In this document: positions 7,905-16,165 of the stretch, piece by piece | Numbering within the stretch: position 1 is the stretch's first letter | Layout: each line of letters opens with the position of its first letter | Source: Candidatus Bathyarchaeum sp. | Lineage (GTDB): Archaea > Thermoproteota > Bathyarchaeia > Bathyarchaeales > Bathyarchaeaceae | Length of the DNA: 35,229 nucleotides | Assembly: GCA_003096235.1 (NCBI GenBank) | Contig: PIXT01000157.1 | Location: forward strand, 1-35,229 | Reading direction: 5' to 3' | Notes under the pieces: generated by a model | What the model was told of the DNA's origin: nothing | Database searches by the model: none | What the model saw: only the letters and a program-made list of their open reading frames with translations | Translations under genes and position numbers: made by a program

Positions 7905-8585
7905 TTAGGATAATCTTTCAATGACTATTCGTCTAAGTATTTTTAGACCGTGCCTGAAACCCAACTTCTTTTTGCCTAATCGTTTCCGATATTTAATTGG
8001 CAACTCCACAATCTTGTATCCGGATCGTCCAATATGGTGATTTATTTCTGCTTCTATATCAAATCCGTCTGATCGTGGTATCCAGCCCTTCAATAACTCA
8101 GATCTAATGAGTCTAAGTCCGGTGTAAGGGTCATTCAATTTTACGCCATTAAACACTCTTTGGGCAAAACCCAAAATCCGGTTTCCGAGGTAAAACTGGT
8201 TTCGGTCAGATTCATTTTCATAAATTCGGCTAAACCGATCCCCTAAAACCATTCCAACATCAGGATTCAAGTCAAGAACATTGACCATTTCTTTGATGTG
8301 TTTAGCTGGATAAGTGTAGTCAGCATCAGTAAACACAACGTAAGAGGCATTGCCATTAAGATGACATAACCCCTGAGAAATTGCATTACCTTTACCTTTA
8401 CCTTTCTGAACCAGTACTTCTGCCCCTAAATCTTTAGCCAATTCAAGGGTTTTATCTGAACTTTTACCGTCAACAACAACTAAATGAGGCTCATGTAAAA
8501 CTTCTTGTAGCTCGCATATAGTGGGAGCTATCCCTTCCTCTTCGTTATATGCTGCAAGAACAACCGCGAGAGGGGAACAGCTCAA
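7905..8585 (-). CDS. Dolichol-phosphate-mannose-synthase-like glycosyltransferase (GT2)
   Basis: A 226-residue GT-A enzyme that resembles the catalytic domain of dolichyl-phosphate mannosyl/glucosyl transferases. It has V-V-L-A-A-Y-N-E-E-E-G at the N-terminus, V-V-D-G-K-S-S-D-K-T (37-46), the metal site T-D-A-D (86-89), and the family's N-D-P-Y-T-G-L-R-L and G-F-D-I-E-A-E signatures in the second half. It lacks C-terminal membrane helices, so it is the short soluble or peripheral type. It starts at TTG 8585 behind a good GGAGATGA site; the frame is closed just upstream. It could supply lipid-linked hexose for the glycan assembled by the 0.6-3.1 kb operon, but the two loci are 4.8 kb apart. 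Confidence 0.85.
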   Translation of the reverse strand: MSCSPLAVVLAAYNEEEGIAPTICELQEVLHEPHLVVVDGKSSDKTLELAKDLGAEVLVQKGKGKGNAISQGLCHLNGNASYVVFTDADYTYPAKHIKEMVNVLDLNPDVGMVLGDRFSRIYENESDRNQFYLGNRILGFAQRVFNGVKLNDPYTGLRLIRSELLKGWIPRSDGFDIEAEINHHIGRSGYKIVELPIKYRKRLGKKKLGFRHGLKILRRIVIERLS

Positions 8586-8782
8586 CCAAAATCATCTCCA
8601 TATAACATTTGTTGAACAGGGGCTAAGTCATTAATAAAGAGCCAAGAAAGTCTGTTCTAGAACATAGTTCCATTTCTATGCACATTTACTTGTTTTTGAG
8701 GTGAATGCATCCAAAAATGCCAGCAGGAACCAGAAGTTGTGAAAGCGGCACAAACAGTAACAGAGTCGTGTTCCAGTTCGGT

Positions 8783-9979
8783 TTAATGCTTAGCTCTGTT
8801 TCTTAGAAAGAGTAAAAGTGATGAAAAAAACAAAGCTGACAATATAGGCAGTGTTTGTGACGGCAAGTACTCAATTACAAATCCTCCCACGATCGGTGTG
8901 ATTATTTGGGCTATGCTATTTAGTGAGCTGTTAACGCCCAATACGGTTGCAGTTTCCGTTTGTGTAACGCTGTTTGTCAATTTGCTCGTTAAAATAGGTC
9001 TGCTGACTCCGGTGCCATATGCAAGAAATATCAACGGAACAAAAACAAACAGGTATTCTGCAGAAAATGCAATAGTCACCATTGCAATGACCATGGAAAC
9101 TATTCCGGTCAGCAGCATACGTTTTTCATCCAAGGCTCGCATGATACGAGCAATTAGAACGGTCTGAATAATTACTCGCAGTATGCCAATCCACGCCATG
9201 TAAAAGCTAACTTGGTCAGCCTCAACGTGAAATTGGGTTTCTGCGAGTAAACCAAAGTTCGAAATGAACAATTGAAATGCACCGTTGTAAACAAAAAACA
9301 TAAACAAACTGTTTCTCACTTTTGGGTTTTTTACAAAACGCTTAACATCACTAACTGGGAGGACATCATCAAAGCCAAAAGAAAGCTTATCTGTTTTTTT
9401 AGTGACTGTTTCAGGAAGGAAAAAAATCAGAACAATTGAAACCAGTGTTATTCCCGCCGCAAAGAACATCGGAACCGAATAATTAATCCTCGAAAGCACT
9501 CCGCCAATAACAGGACCAAATATCAAGCCTGCACCAAATACTCCGCTGGAATAGCCGTAGACTCTGGTTCGATGTTTAGGTTCAGTGATGTCGCTGATGT
9601 AAGCTTCGCTGACAGTCATGTTGCTTCCAAGTAACCCGTCAGTTAACCGCGCAATAATCAACATAATTGCGGTTGTGGCAAACCCAAGCAGTATAAAACC
9701 AGCAAATGTGCTTACTTGACTTAAGATAAACAACGGTTTTCGTCCAAAGTGGTCACTTAGTTTGCCGGTTATTGGGCTGGCGAATAATTGGCAAAAACTG
9801 AACACGCTGGCAATAAGCCCTATTTGTATTGGAGTTAAGTTAAGCGATAATCCCAGAAACGGTATTAAGGGTAGTACAATGCTAAAACCCAGTATTTCTG
9901 TGAATATTATTAGGAATATTATGTAGAGGCGTTTGTCGAATACGAAATCGTCTGCTTCAGGTGTTTCGTTATTTTTCAA
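8783..9979 (-). CDS. Major facilitator superfamily transporter, drug-efflux type
   Basis: A 398-residue polytopic membrane protein with about 12 predicted helices in two halves. MFS motif A is intact in the loop after helix 2 (G-K-L-S-D-H-F-G-R-K-P, 72-82), and G-P-V-I-G-G in helix 5 matches antiporter motif C. These mark the DHA1 proton-antiport group that includes TetA-like exporters. It lies 28 bases downstream of a MarR-family gene on the same strand, a common pairing in which the repressor responds to a transported compound. The substrate is not predictable from sequence. Confidence 0.88.
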   Translation of the reverse strand: MKNNETPEADDFVFDKRLYIIFLIIFTEILGFSIVLPLIPFLGLSLNLTPIQIGLIASVFSFCQLFASPITGKLSDHFGRKPLFILSQVSTFAGFILLGFATTAIMLIIARLTDGLLGSNMTVSEAYISDITEPKHRTRVYGYSSGVFGAGLIFGPVIGGVLSRINYSVPMFFAAGITLVSIVLIFFLPETVTKKTDKLSFGFDDVLPVSDVKRFVKNPKVRNSLFMFFVYNGAFQLFISNFGLLAETQFHVEADQVSFYMAWIGILRVIIQTVLIARIMRALDEKRMLLTGIVSMVIAMVTIAFSAEYLFVFVPLIFLAYGTGVSRPILTSKLTNSVTQTETATVLGVNSSLNSIAQIITPIVGGFVIEYLPSQTLPILSALFFSSLLLFLRNRAKH

Positions 9980-10007
9980 AAAATCTCCTCTACATGAATA
10001 GACCAGT

Positions 10008-10433
10008 TTAGCGGGTTAATTCTTCAAGATTCTTTTTCACTTGTGTTAGAAGGCGTAAAAACGTTGCTTTTTCGTCTTCAGTAAATCCATTAGTTATTTC
10101 TTCCTGAATTTTGAGCCACGAATGTATTACATTCGGCGCCAAATTCAGACCCTTTTCGGTCAGGGATAATCTAAATTTTCTTCCATCGTTTTCATCTTGA
10201 ACTCTTACAAGTAATCCTTCAGAGTCCATTTGACCGACAAGGTTTGAAACCGAGGCGGGTGTAATGTTTAGTTTATGTACAATGTCCTTTTGATTAAGCC
10301 ACTTTTGTTGCGCAAGATGATGAATGATTAAATCTTGGCTGACACCGCGTCGATCTTTACCTAACATATTATGGGTATAGTAGCGATACCTCATAGCAAC
10401 CGTGCGCAATAAATAGCTCAAAGTATTTTCCAA
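10008..10433 (-). CDS. MarR-family transcriptional repressor
   Basis: A 141-residue MarR-type winged-helix protein. The core Q-K-D-I-V-H-K-L-N-I-T-P-A-S-V-S-N-L-V is the DNA-binding helix-turn-helix. It is followed by the D-E-N-D-G-R-K wing motif with its conserved D-x-R/G-R character and then S-L-T-E-K-G. MarR proteins act as ligand-responsive dimers on palindromes. It starts at TTG 10433 behind GGAGG. A perfect palindrome at 10498-10511 lies in its promoter region, consistent with autoregulation. The downstream MFS transporter is the probable regulated partner. Confidence 0.9.
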   Translation of the reverse strand: MENTLSYLLRTVAMRYRYYTHNMLGKDRRGVSQDLIIHHLAQQKWLNQKDIVHKLNITPASVSNLVGQMDSEGLLVRVQDENDGRKFRLSLTEKGLNLAPNVIHSWLKIQEEITNGFTEDEKATFLRLLTQVKKNLEELTR

Positions 10434-10497
10434 ACAGCTTCCTCCAATCTGTGTGTAGTCAAAAAATAGTTAGTTAGCTTATTAAATAGTTCTATTG

Positions 10498-10511
10498 GTT
10501 AGTTAACTAAC
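10498..10511. promoter_or_regulatory. Probable MarR operator palindrome
   Basis: GTTAGTTAACTAAC is a perfect 14-base palindrome about 65 bases upstream of the MarR start. Further TTAG/CTAA half-site copies flank it: a TAGTTAGTTA stretch near 10467-10477 and an extra CTAAC at 10511-10515. An AT-rich TATA-like stretch (minus strand TTTAATA, near 10481-10488) lies between the two TTAG-rich stretches, so bound repressor could block TBP/TFB. Autoregulation is inferred from position and symmetry. Confidence 0.55.
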
Positions 10512-10570
10512 TAACAATACAATTAGATGTCTAATAAACAGCCATAAGATACGATTGCCAAACGCAGCAT

Positions 10571-10762
10571 CTATTTTGTGGGCGTTAACGTGATTGTCAA
10601 CGTGTTCGTGTTGTGTTCCACGTTTGCTTGTAGGTCTTCATCTAGGAACGCTTGAATGATTTTGTGATACTGCTTTGGTATTGTTAGGCTGTAGACGGGG
10701 TACTTGTATTCTGCTTTGCCGTAGTAGCGCTTCTTCACTAGCCGTTTTTGTATCTTTACCAT
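10571..10762 (-). CDS. Small basic protein of unknown function
   Basis: A 63-residue protein if ATG 10762 is the start; in-frame ATGs at 10777 and 10810 give longer versions. It has a lysine/arginine-rich N-terminus (KIQKRLVKKRYYGK), a beta-like centre (YPVYSLTIPKQY) and a threonine-rich strand at the end. The strand-rich middle with I-P-K-x-Y is faintly like AbrB-type DNA-binding proteins, but I cannot place it. It is divergent from the virus head operon and shares the 180-base gap with it, so a role in controlling that operon is possible but unsupported. A TATA-like run lies about 30 bases upstream of ATG 10762. Confidence 0.45.
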   Translation of the reverse strand: MVKIQKRLVKKRYYGKAEYKYPVYSLTIPKQYHKIIQAFLDEDLQANVEHNTNTLTITLTPTK

Positions 10763-10942
10763 AACCAACCAGTCCATCAAAATTTGGCTAAAAAGGCTTC
10801 TGAGCAACAAACATTAATGTCCCATAGAGGTGACCGAAAATAAAACAACAAACACCAAACATAGCACACAAGAATACCCTGTCAAAACTGCTGATTCTAT
10901 CTTTTAACATTCACAGTCAATCTAATTGTCTGGTGCAACAAT

Positions 10943-12154
10943 TTGCCGTGGGAACAAACTCAAAAGTTTATACGTTCAGGACACACAAACCCTGAAGATT
11001 TTGACTCAGAAACCTTCAAAACCATAACCCTAAATGAAGAAGAAGGAATCCAAGCAATAACTGGAAAACCATTAGACAAAGAAGCAACAGAAATTGTAAC
11101 TTACCTGTTCAGCAAAGAAAAAAGCTGGACAATACAAAAGGCACAAGAATGGCTCAAAGAACATGAAAAAAAGGCTAAAGAATCCTTCAGCTGGACAGGC
11201 ACAATCAAGAACATCCCCCAAACAGGAAACCTGATCCGAGGAAAAGCCCTACACCCAATCAGAACAGTCCACCCACAAGAATGGCCACAAATAAGAGAAT
11301 ACCTCAAAGAAGAACTTGAAAAATCAGCTCACACATTAGCGGGCACACCCCTGATTCTTGACCATCAAACACCACTTAAAGGCAGAGTGCTTGGAGCAGA
11401 ATATGAAGATGGAGCCATCGAATACGTAGCCCAACTCGACGACCCTGCCATAACCAAACAAATCTCCGACGGCACAATACGGCACTGCAGCGTAGAATTC
11501 GAGTGGAAAACACTAGAAAAACTCAATGGACATGCACCAAGAGGCATCAAATTCACAGGGCTATCTCTTCTGAAAGATTACCAGCCGGGAGATCCACAAA
11601 CAACCGTGGAACTGTGGGAAGCAATAATCAATGGACTCAAAGATTCTGAAACAAAAATGAAAGAGCAGGCTTCGCTTCAACAGCAATTATTTTTTTATCC
11701 GATAACTGAGTGCGCAGCATTCATGGATGAGCACTTTTCATTGGTTTGGATTGATCAAACCAACGGAATACAAGGAATCTATGGGCTACTGCGCGATAAA
11801 CCAGAAAATCCCCAGCCTATGGCGCTCATGTTCATGAAGGATAAGCGCTGGACTATAGAAAAGATGGAGGAGTGGCTCAGTAGCCATCCACAGTATGTTC
11901 AGGCACAACCAGAGAAGCCTCCAATTGAGCAGCCTCAACCAGAACTTGAAGCCGCAAAACCGCTGGGAGAGGCAATCATTTCTCCCTCTGAGTCCAACCA
12001 GTCTGAATTGATACCTAAACAGGAGGTTCTAAGCCTGTTGCCCGAAGATTGGATAGTTAGGGCATGGAGCATTGGACCTCAACTGCTTGTGCGGCAGCTA
12101 CGCCACAAGCTAGCATCACAGTCAACAGATGTGACCGGGAGTAGACAAGGATGA
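10943..12154 (+). CDS. HK97-type prohead protease with flanking scaffold-like regions
   Basis: Prohead proteases cut scaffold and capsid precursors during head maturation. Residues about 90-225 form the protease: I-R-G-K-A-L-H leads in, I-L-D-H-Q (138-142) carries the candidate catalytic His141, I-S-D-G-T-I-R-H-C-S-V-E-F (174-186) carries Ser183, and F-T-G-L-S-L-L-K-D follows as in the family. About 40 residues are present twice, at 35-77 and 268-310, each built around F-x-K-x-K-x-W-T-I-x-K-x-x-E-W-L-x-x-H and flanking the protease domain. The C-terminus is proline- and glutamine-rich and may act as scaffold. TTG 10943 opens the head operon, and a DUF2190-like gene and the capsid gene follow, which is the standard order. 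Confidence 0.78.
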   Translation: MPWEQTQKFIRSGHTNPEDFDSETFKTITLNEEEGIQAITGKPLDKEATEIVTYLFSKEKSWTIQKAQEWLKEHEKKAKESFSWTGTIKNIPQTGNLIRGKALHPIRTVHPQEWPQIREYLKEELEKSAHTLAGTPLILDHQTPLKGRVLGAEYEDGAIEYVAQLDDPAITKQISDGTIRHCSVEFEWKTLEKLNGHAPRGIKFTGLSLLKDYQPGDPQTTVELWEAIINGLKDSETKMKEQASLQQQLFFYPITECAAFMDEHFSLVWIDQTNGIQGIYGLLRDKPENPQPMALMFMKDKRWTIEKMEEWLSSHPQYVQAQPEKPPIEQPQPELEAAKPLGEAIISPSESNQSELIPKQEVLSLLPEDWIVRAWSIGPQLLVRQLRHKLASQSTDVTGSRQG

Positions 12155-12191
12155 ACTTGACGAAACCGCAACAAAACTGGAGGAAACATAC

Positions 12192-12611
12192 GTGACTGAC
12201 CTATGGCCTGACGCAGAAGTTGGAGAAATGATAAGCGACGGAACAGCCCTCAGCTTTGAAGCCGCCTCGACCATAACAAAAGGCGACCTTGTCTACCTAA
12301 GTGCAGACATGACTGTTAGTAAGTGTACATCAGCAAGCCAGCACTCACTTGGAGTAGCCTTAACCACGGTTGAAACTGGAGAAGTGTGTTCAGTATGCAC
12401 CCGCGGAGTGGTCAAAGTAACAGCAGGAGACGCAATAGCCCGAGGCGAAAATGTGCAAACAGATGCAGACGCTCAAGCCGTCACATTAGCGGACGGTTCA
12501 GTAGCTTATGATCAAACAGAAATCCCTGACAGAATCGCAAGAGCAGTTGGTGTAGCCCTGCAAACGTTTGCCAGCGGAGACACAGGACTAATCCACGTAT
12601 CCAAAGCCTAA
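12192..12611 (+). CDS. DUF2190-like capsid decoration or stabilising protein
   Basis: A 139-residue beta-rich protein: K-G-D-L-V-Y-L-S near residue 30, H-S-L-G-V-A, a C-T-R-G-V-V-K-V-T-A-G-D strand pair, I-A-R-G-E-N-V-Q-T-D-A-D-A, then R-A-V-G-V-A-L. This pattern is typical of the small DUF2190 proteins that lie between protease and capsid genes in many tailed viruses and that are thought to decorate or stabilise the capsid. It starts at GTG 12192 behind GGAGG. It sits 15 bases before the capsid gene, in the same operon. Confidence 0.7.
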   Translation: MTDLWPDAEVGEMISDGTALSFEAASTITKGDLVYLSADMTVSKCTSASQHSLGVALTTVETGEVCSVCTRGVVKVTAGDAIARGENVQTDADAQAVTLADGSVAYDQTEIPDRIARAVGVALQTFASGDTGLIHVSKA

Positions 12612-12626
12612 CGGAGGACAAAAATA

Positions 12627-13547
12627 TTGCCTAAACTTTTTGAGTCTTTAACAAAAGATCCTGAATACCAGCCCATACTACCAGAACTGCTGGAACGAGC
12701 CAAATCGAACCTCATGGTCAACGCGGTAATGAGAGAAGCCATCCTCAGCGACACAGCTAACGCGCTTGGAAAAATGCATGATGTTGTTGTGGACGCAGCA
12801 AAACCTGCACTCATTGGAAGAGAAGTCATCTGGGTTCTACCCACCAGCGAAACCCTTGTCAGATTCCCAAAAGCAAAACTAGGAAAAGCTCACAGAACAG
12901 CTGAACTTTCGCAGGTGTGGATCACCCAAGAAAAATATGACACAGTGGACATCAAAGCCGACATGGAAGTCAAAGCAGGTGCAGAGTATTCCAAAAAATT
13001 CTTTGAAGATGCATCATGGGGAGTAATGGAACGGCAAACCGCTGAAGTAGGACGAGCCATCGCAGAACTTGAAACCGAAAAAATCCTTGAACTATACGAT
13101 GGCATCAACGCAAGCGACTTGGCAGGAGGAGACGAATACAACGGCTCTGGAACCTTGGATTGGGCAGGGCTTGTGGGATTCTGGAACAGAATAAAGGCAG
13201 AAAACTTCAACGCCAAAGTAATGGTGATTAACCCCGCTCAGCTCGCTGATTTGTGGCAACAGGACCAATTTATCCACAGCTTCTATTTTGGAGGCATGGC
13301 TGACATACGAAGAGGCATCCTAGGTGAAACATACTTGGGAATGAAGATTGTTGTCAGCACCAAAGTATCTGCTGGAACAGTTTACTGCATAGACACGGAC
13401 GTAGCTGCTGTAATGCTTCTGAGGCGTGACATCATAACCGAGCCCTTTGAGAACCCCAAACAAGACAGGTATGGCATTGCAGCATCAGAACGCGTTGGTC
13501 TTGGTGTTCTACGAAGCAAGGGTGTGGCACGGGGGACAGGCTGGTAA
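12627..13547 (+). CDS. Major capsid protein, HK97 fold
   Basis: A 306-residue protein in capsid position. N-terminal residues 1-60 are helical and may be the part removed or rearranged during maturation. The body shows the HK97-type arrangement: long spine helix (F-F-E-D-A-S-W-G-V-M-E-R-Q-T-A-E-V), an A-domain phrase A-K-V-M-V-I-N-P-A-Q-L-A-D-L, then R-R-G-I-L-G-E-T-Y-L-G-M-K-I-V-V-S-T and Y-C-I-D-T-D-V-A-A-V-M-L. That last pattern (gilG-x-x-x-G-m-k-V-v-x-S, then an aspartate-marked strand) is common to archaeal and bacterial capsid proteins. It starts at TTG 12627 with GGAGG about ten bases upstream. No frameshift or truncation is seen, so it should be able to form shells. Confidence 0.82.
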   Translation: MPKLFESLTKDPEYQPILPELLERAKSNLMVNAVMREAILSDTANALGKMHDVVVDAAKPALIGREVIWVLPTSETLVRFPKAKLGKAHRTAELSQVWITQEKYDTVDIKADMEVKAGAEYSKKFFEDASWGVMERQTAEVGRAIAELETEKILELYDGINASDLAGGDEYNGSGTLDWAGLVGFWNRIKAENFNAKVMVINPAQLADLWQQDQFIHSFYFGGMADIRRGILGETYLGMKIVVSTKVSAGTVYCIDTDVAAVMLLRRDIITEPFENPKQDRYGIAASERVGLGVLRSKGVARGTGW

Positions 13548-13564
13548 GCCAACCTGTAACTCGA

Positions 13565-13586
13565 CCAAACTTTCCCCCTTTTTTGG
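13565..13586 (+). terminator. Possible transcription terminator or attenuator after the capsid gene
   Basis: CCAAA (13565-13569) and TTTGG (13582-13586) can pair around a pyrimidine-rich loop that includes a run of six T. Archaeal termination depends mainly on T-tracts, so this could end part of the transcript and keep capsid message more abundant than downstream messages. The stem is short, so the call is weak. Confidence 0.25.
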
Positions 13587-13595
13587 TGAAAAATA

Positions 13596-13811
13596 TTGAG
13601 TGAAATTAACTGGGGTAACTACACTGAAGCCTACAAGGCAATCCACGACGCCATCCACGGAATCCAAACACCACATAATGTCACGATAACCCGCAACAAC
13701 GAAGGCTACATCACGCAGCTGCAAGTTACAGACGGCACAGTAACAAAAACTGTCACAATCACACGAAACTCAGCTAATTTCATTGAACAAATCTCAGAAA
13801 ATATCGAATAA
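13596..13811 (+). CDS. Small structural-cluster protein with an internal repeat
   Basis: A 71-residue protein of unknown family that starts at TTG 13596, just after the capsid gene. The N-terminal third is helical (Y-T-E-A-Y-K-A-I-H-D-A-I-H). The rest holds two copies of one beta unit, V-T-I-T-R-N-x(5)-I-x-Q-L/I, about 24 residues apart. The size, helix-plus-beta layout and position suggest a minor capsid or decoration protein, but this is inferred from context only. Confidence 0.55.
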   Translation: MSEINWGNYTEAYKAIHDAIHGIQTPHNVTITRNNEGYITQLQVTDGTVTKTVTITRNSANFIEQISENIE

Positions 13812-13834
13812 AAAGTAATGGAGGAAACAAAAAG

Positions 13835-14425
13835 ATGGTTGCAACAGTAAATGTTCAGCAGGCAGTCGGTGGATCAGATGGTAGCCCAGGAACATACAAC
13901 AATGTTACCGCAAGCACTAGACTGCAAACAAAAGACCAGTTTGAGCCCGCAGATACTTCATATCCGATTCCCATACCAACCAGTGGCTTCAAGTATAGTT
14001 ACTGGATTCATGTCTGCTTGGATCTTGGCGGAACTTTCACGCAAATCAACAATGTTCGTTTTTACTCTGATGGGGCAATAGGCTGGAACTTTGGGACAGG
14101 AGGCGAGCTGCGGCGAGGAAACAGGGATTCAGGTGATCATGGTTGTCCAATGTCGTCTGAGTATGATTTGGCGACTGGAACCGAGGCAGATACTGGAGAT
14201 AGTGTTGAGGATGAAACGGATGGGCATGGTTTTTATAATGCTCAGACTACGCCCACAGCAGATGTTGCCAGCGACACGGAAGCTTCACCAGCCATAATAG
14301 ATTCAACAGACCATACCAGCGCAGGAAAAACAAAAGCCGTTGTGTTACAGTGCAAGGTAGCAAACGATGCGGTGCAGGGAGAACAAGCAGACGAGACGCT
14401 CAGCTTCAAGTACGACGAAATCTGA
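13835..14425 (+). CDS. Beta-rich virion structural protein
   Basis: A 196-residue protein with a strong GGAGG site before ATG 13835. The sequence is polar and strand-rich: threonine/serine repeats, F-K-Y-S-Y-W-I-H-V, an aspartate/glycine-rich middle (D-S-G-D-H-G-C-P), and an ending E-T-L-S-F-K-Y-D-E-I. Many virus fibre and decoration proteins of beta-sandwich type end in a similar T-x-S/T-x-x-Y-D-E-I. I do not recognise an exact family. It sits between capsid and fibre genes, so a head-surface or fibre protein is the best guess. Confidence 0.6.
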   Translation: MVATVNVQQAVGGSDGSPGTYNNVTASTRLQTKDQFEPADTSYPIPIPTSGFKYSYWIHVCLDLGGTFTQINNVRFYSDGAIGWNFGTGGELRRGNRDSGDHGCPMSSEYDLATGTEADTGDSVEDETDGHGFYNAQTTPTADVASDTEASPAIIDSTDHTSAGKTKAVVLQCKVANDAVQGEQADETLSFKYDEI

Positions 14426-14438
14426 TGGAGGCATCTGG

Positions 14439-14834
14439 TTGCTCGGTTATCGTCCACTTGTTTATTTTTGGATAGCCGAGTACACTGATGGCTGCGCGTT
14501 GCCGCAGTTTGATCCAAAAACAGGTAAAGAAAACAGGTTCTCAGAAGTTGATTGCCAGAAACTCTGTCGTTTTGGGTGGTATGCGTTTTCGCCAAAGTTG
14601 ACTAAGAAGATATTGGAGACAGAAAAAACAGTTGTTATTCCAACCTCAAACAGGTCATACTCTGTAACTTTGGAGAGAAACGATAAACTTGTGGCGTATA
14701 GAACCAACACAATCAAGTTACAGACAAGAAAATCTGGAATTGGCTACGGGGAGACAGTTTACGTTTTGGGTATTGAAGGCAAAAAGGTCATCCAGATAGA
14801 TGAGGGAGGAAACGTAGTTAATGAATCCTGTTAA
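14439..14834 (+). CDS. Unknown protein of the head/fibre cluster
   Basis: About 131 residues from TTG 14439, chosen because GGAGG at 14427-14431 lies seven bases upstream; a longer open frame begins inside the preceding gene but has no ribosome site. The protein has aromatic N-terminal strands (L-G-Y-R-P-L-V-Y-F-W-I-A-E-Y-T-D-G), two cysteines near L-C-R-F-G-W-Y, and a basic beta-rich second half (Y-S-V-T-L-E-R-N-D-K, V-Y-V-L-G-I-E-G-K-K-V). It overlaps the fibre gene by 14 bases, so the two are translated together. Function is unknown; a fibre partner or fibre-assembly protein is possible. Confidence 0.55.
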   Translation: MLGYRPLVYFWIAEYTDGCALPQFDPKTGKENRFSEVDCQKLCRFGWYAFSPKLTKKILETEKTVVIPTSNRSYSVTLERNDKLVAYRTNTIKLQTRKSGIGYGETVYVLGIEGKKVIQIDEGGNVVNESC

Positions 14835-16164
14835 GCTTCCAAAAGAAGTTCTAAACTTGTTTCCCATGTGGGAGTACCGTTGCCCATGTTGTGGCACCTA
14901 CATTGAATCAGACAAAGCTTTTTGTCCTAAATGTAAAACTGCTTTTGACGAAAAGAAGTGGCGGGTTGCTCCGAGATTTCTCAAAAGTTATGATGCAATG
15001 AGTTATTACGCGCATAAGGTTCTTGCGCCAAAACTTTCATCTGAACAGCGCAAACTGCTATTCAAGTATTTCACCGAGTTGTTTAGTGACGGGTTTGAGT
15101 CTGGAGACTTCAGCGAATGGACAGGAACAGCAACTGCAATTAATGGAACTAACAATGTAGTTGACTATTGGGCACATCATGGAACGCATAGTTATGAATG
15201 TGATATGCCAAGTGGTTATGATAAGGCGTACATTTGGAGAGACCTTTCAGGAACAAGTCAAGAAAATATTCGTTTCTACATAAAAATTACTGGTGCATCA
15301 TTTTCTGACGGTGACAAATTTTCGATTGTTTCAACGCACAGAGTAGGAAATTTTAAGATTGCCGAGATTGGGATCATTAATTCTACTCGTCAATTATATC
15401 TTACATACCAGGACAACTCTTTTTCGAGTCCCACAAACACAAGCTCAACAACTCTCGAGTTAGATACGGAATACTGCATAGAACTTGAGGTCATAGCCGA
15501 AGACAACACACATGGAACGTGGAGAGTTTATGTGGATGGAACAGAAATTGCAGACATAACCGTTGAAAACTCACTATTCAACTACATGTACGGTTACGCT
15601 AATCGTGTTATTTTTGGCACAAATAATTACTCTGGAACACCAACAGCCACCTTTTTGTTCGACTGTGTTGTTGTCGCCGACACCTATACTGGACCTGAAA
15701 CCACAGAACAAACATATACTAAAACTTGGTCAACAGATGCCCTCTTCAAAAAGTTAGGAATATCAAAAGCTCTTAGCGTAGACACCAGCTTCCAGAAACA
15801 AGACGTTCCAAAAACGTTTGACGTTGACGCTGCGCTTCAAAAAAGAGCCATCATTCAAAAACAGATAGATGCTCTCTTCAAGAGGCTTGACAGGCTAGAA
15901 AGTTTCACAGTGGATGCATGTTTCGGCGCCTTGTTGACCCAAACTATGTCGAGGCAGATTGATGTTGTGTTCAAGAAGTTGGATGCAACAAAAGCGTTTG
16001 GGCTAGACGTCTACTTTGGACCAGTTGCAACTGAAGCATACGTGGAAACATTTGCTTTAGATGTCATGTTTGCGTATAAGGTGAGGCTTCCAGAATTGTG
16101 GCTTGACGAAAACGGAAAAATGGTTTTGAATATTTCGAAACCGTACACGTGGGTGGGGAGTTAA
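14821..16164 (+). CDS. Fibre/adhesin-like protein: zinc ribbon, LamG-like domain, 15-residue repeats
   Basis: A 447-residue modular protein. Residues 21-38 hold a zinc ribbon (C21-x-x-C24 and C35-x-x-C38). Residues about 88-290 form a concanavalin/LamG-like jelly roll that opens D-G-F-E-S-G-D-F-S-E-W and ends L-F-D-C-V-V-V. Residues 304-420 carry eight copies of a phi-x-D-x-x-F-x-K motif that start near 304, 319, 334, 348, 363, 379, 394 and 412, a period of about 15. The C-terminus (L-P-E-L-W-L-D-E-N-G-K) looks like a separate tip. LamG folds bind glycans or proteins, and short-period repeats often build trimeric shafts, so a receptor-binding fibre is the likely role. It overlaps the preceding gene by 14 bases. 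Confidence 0.65.
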   Translation: MNPVKLPKEVLNLFPMWEYRCPCCGTYIESDKAFCPKCKTAFDEKKWRVAPRFLKSYDAMSYYAHKVLAPKLSSEQRKLLFKYFTELFSDGFESGDFSEWTGTATAINGTNNVVDYWAHHGTHSYECDMPSGYDKAYIWRDLSGTSQENIRFYIKITGASFSDGDKFSIVSTHRVGNFKIAEIGIINSTRQLYLTYQDNSFSSPTNTSSTTLELDTEYCIELEVIAEDNTHGTWRVYVDGTEIADITVENSLFNYMYGYANRVIFGTNNYSGTPTATFLFDCVVVADTYTGPETTEQTYTKTWSTDALFKKLGISKALSVDTSFQKQDVPKTFDVDAALQKRAIIQKQIDALFKRLDRLESFTVDACFGALLTQTMSRQIDVVFKKLDATKAFGLDVYFGPVATEAYVETFALDVMFAYKVRLPELWLDENGKMVLNISKPYTWVGS

Positions 16165-16165
16165 C

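Noticed and set aside
8686..8799. Minus-strand frame after the MFS gene encoding a single hydrophobic helix
   Set aside because: It looks membrane-like but has no ATG or TTG start and no ribosome site, and it overlaps the MFS stop. Probably chance or a remnant.
14367..14438. Longer N-terminus for the 14439-14834 protein
   Set aside because: The extra residues come from an alternative frame of the preceding gene and look non-coding. The GGAGG at 14427-14431 points to TTG 14439.
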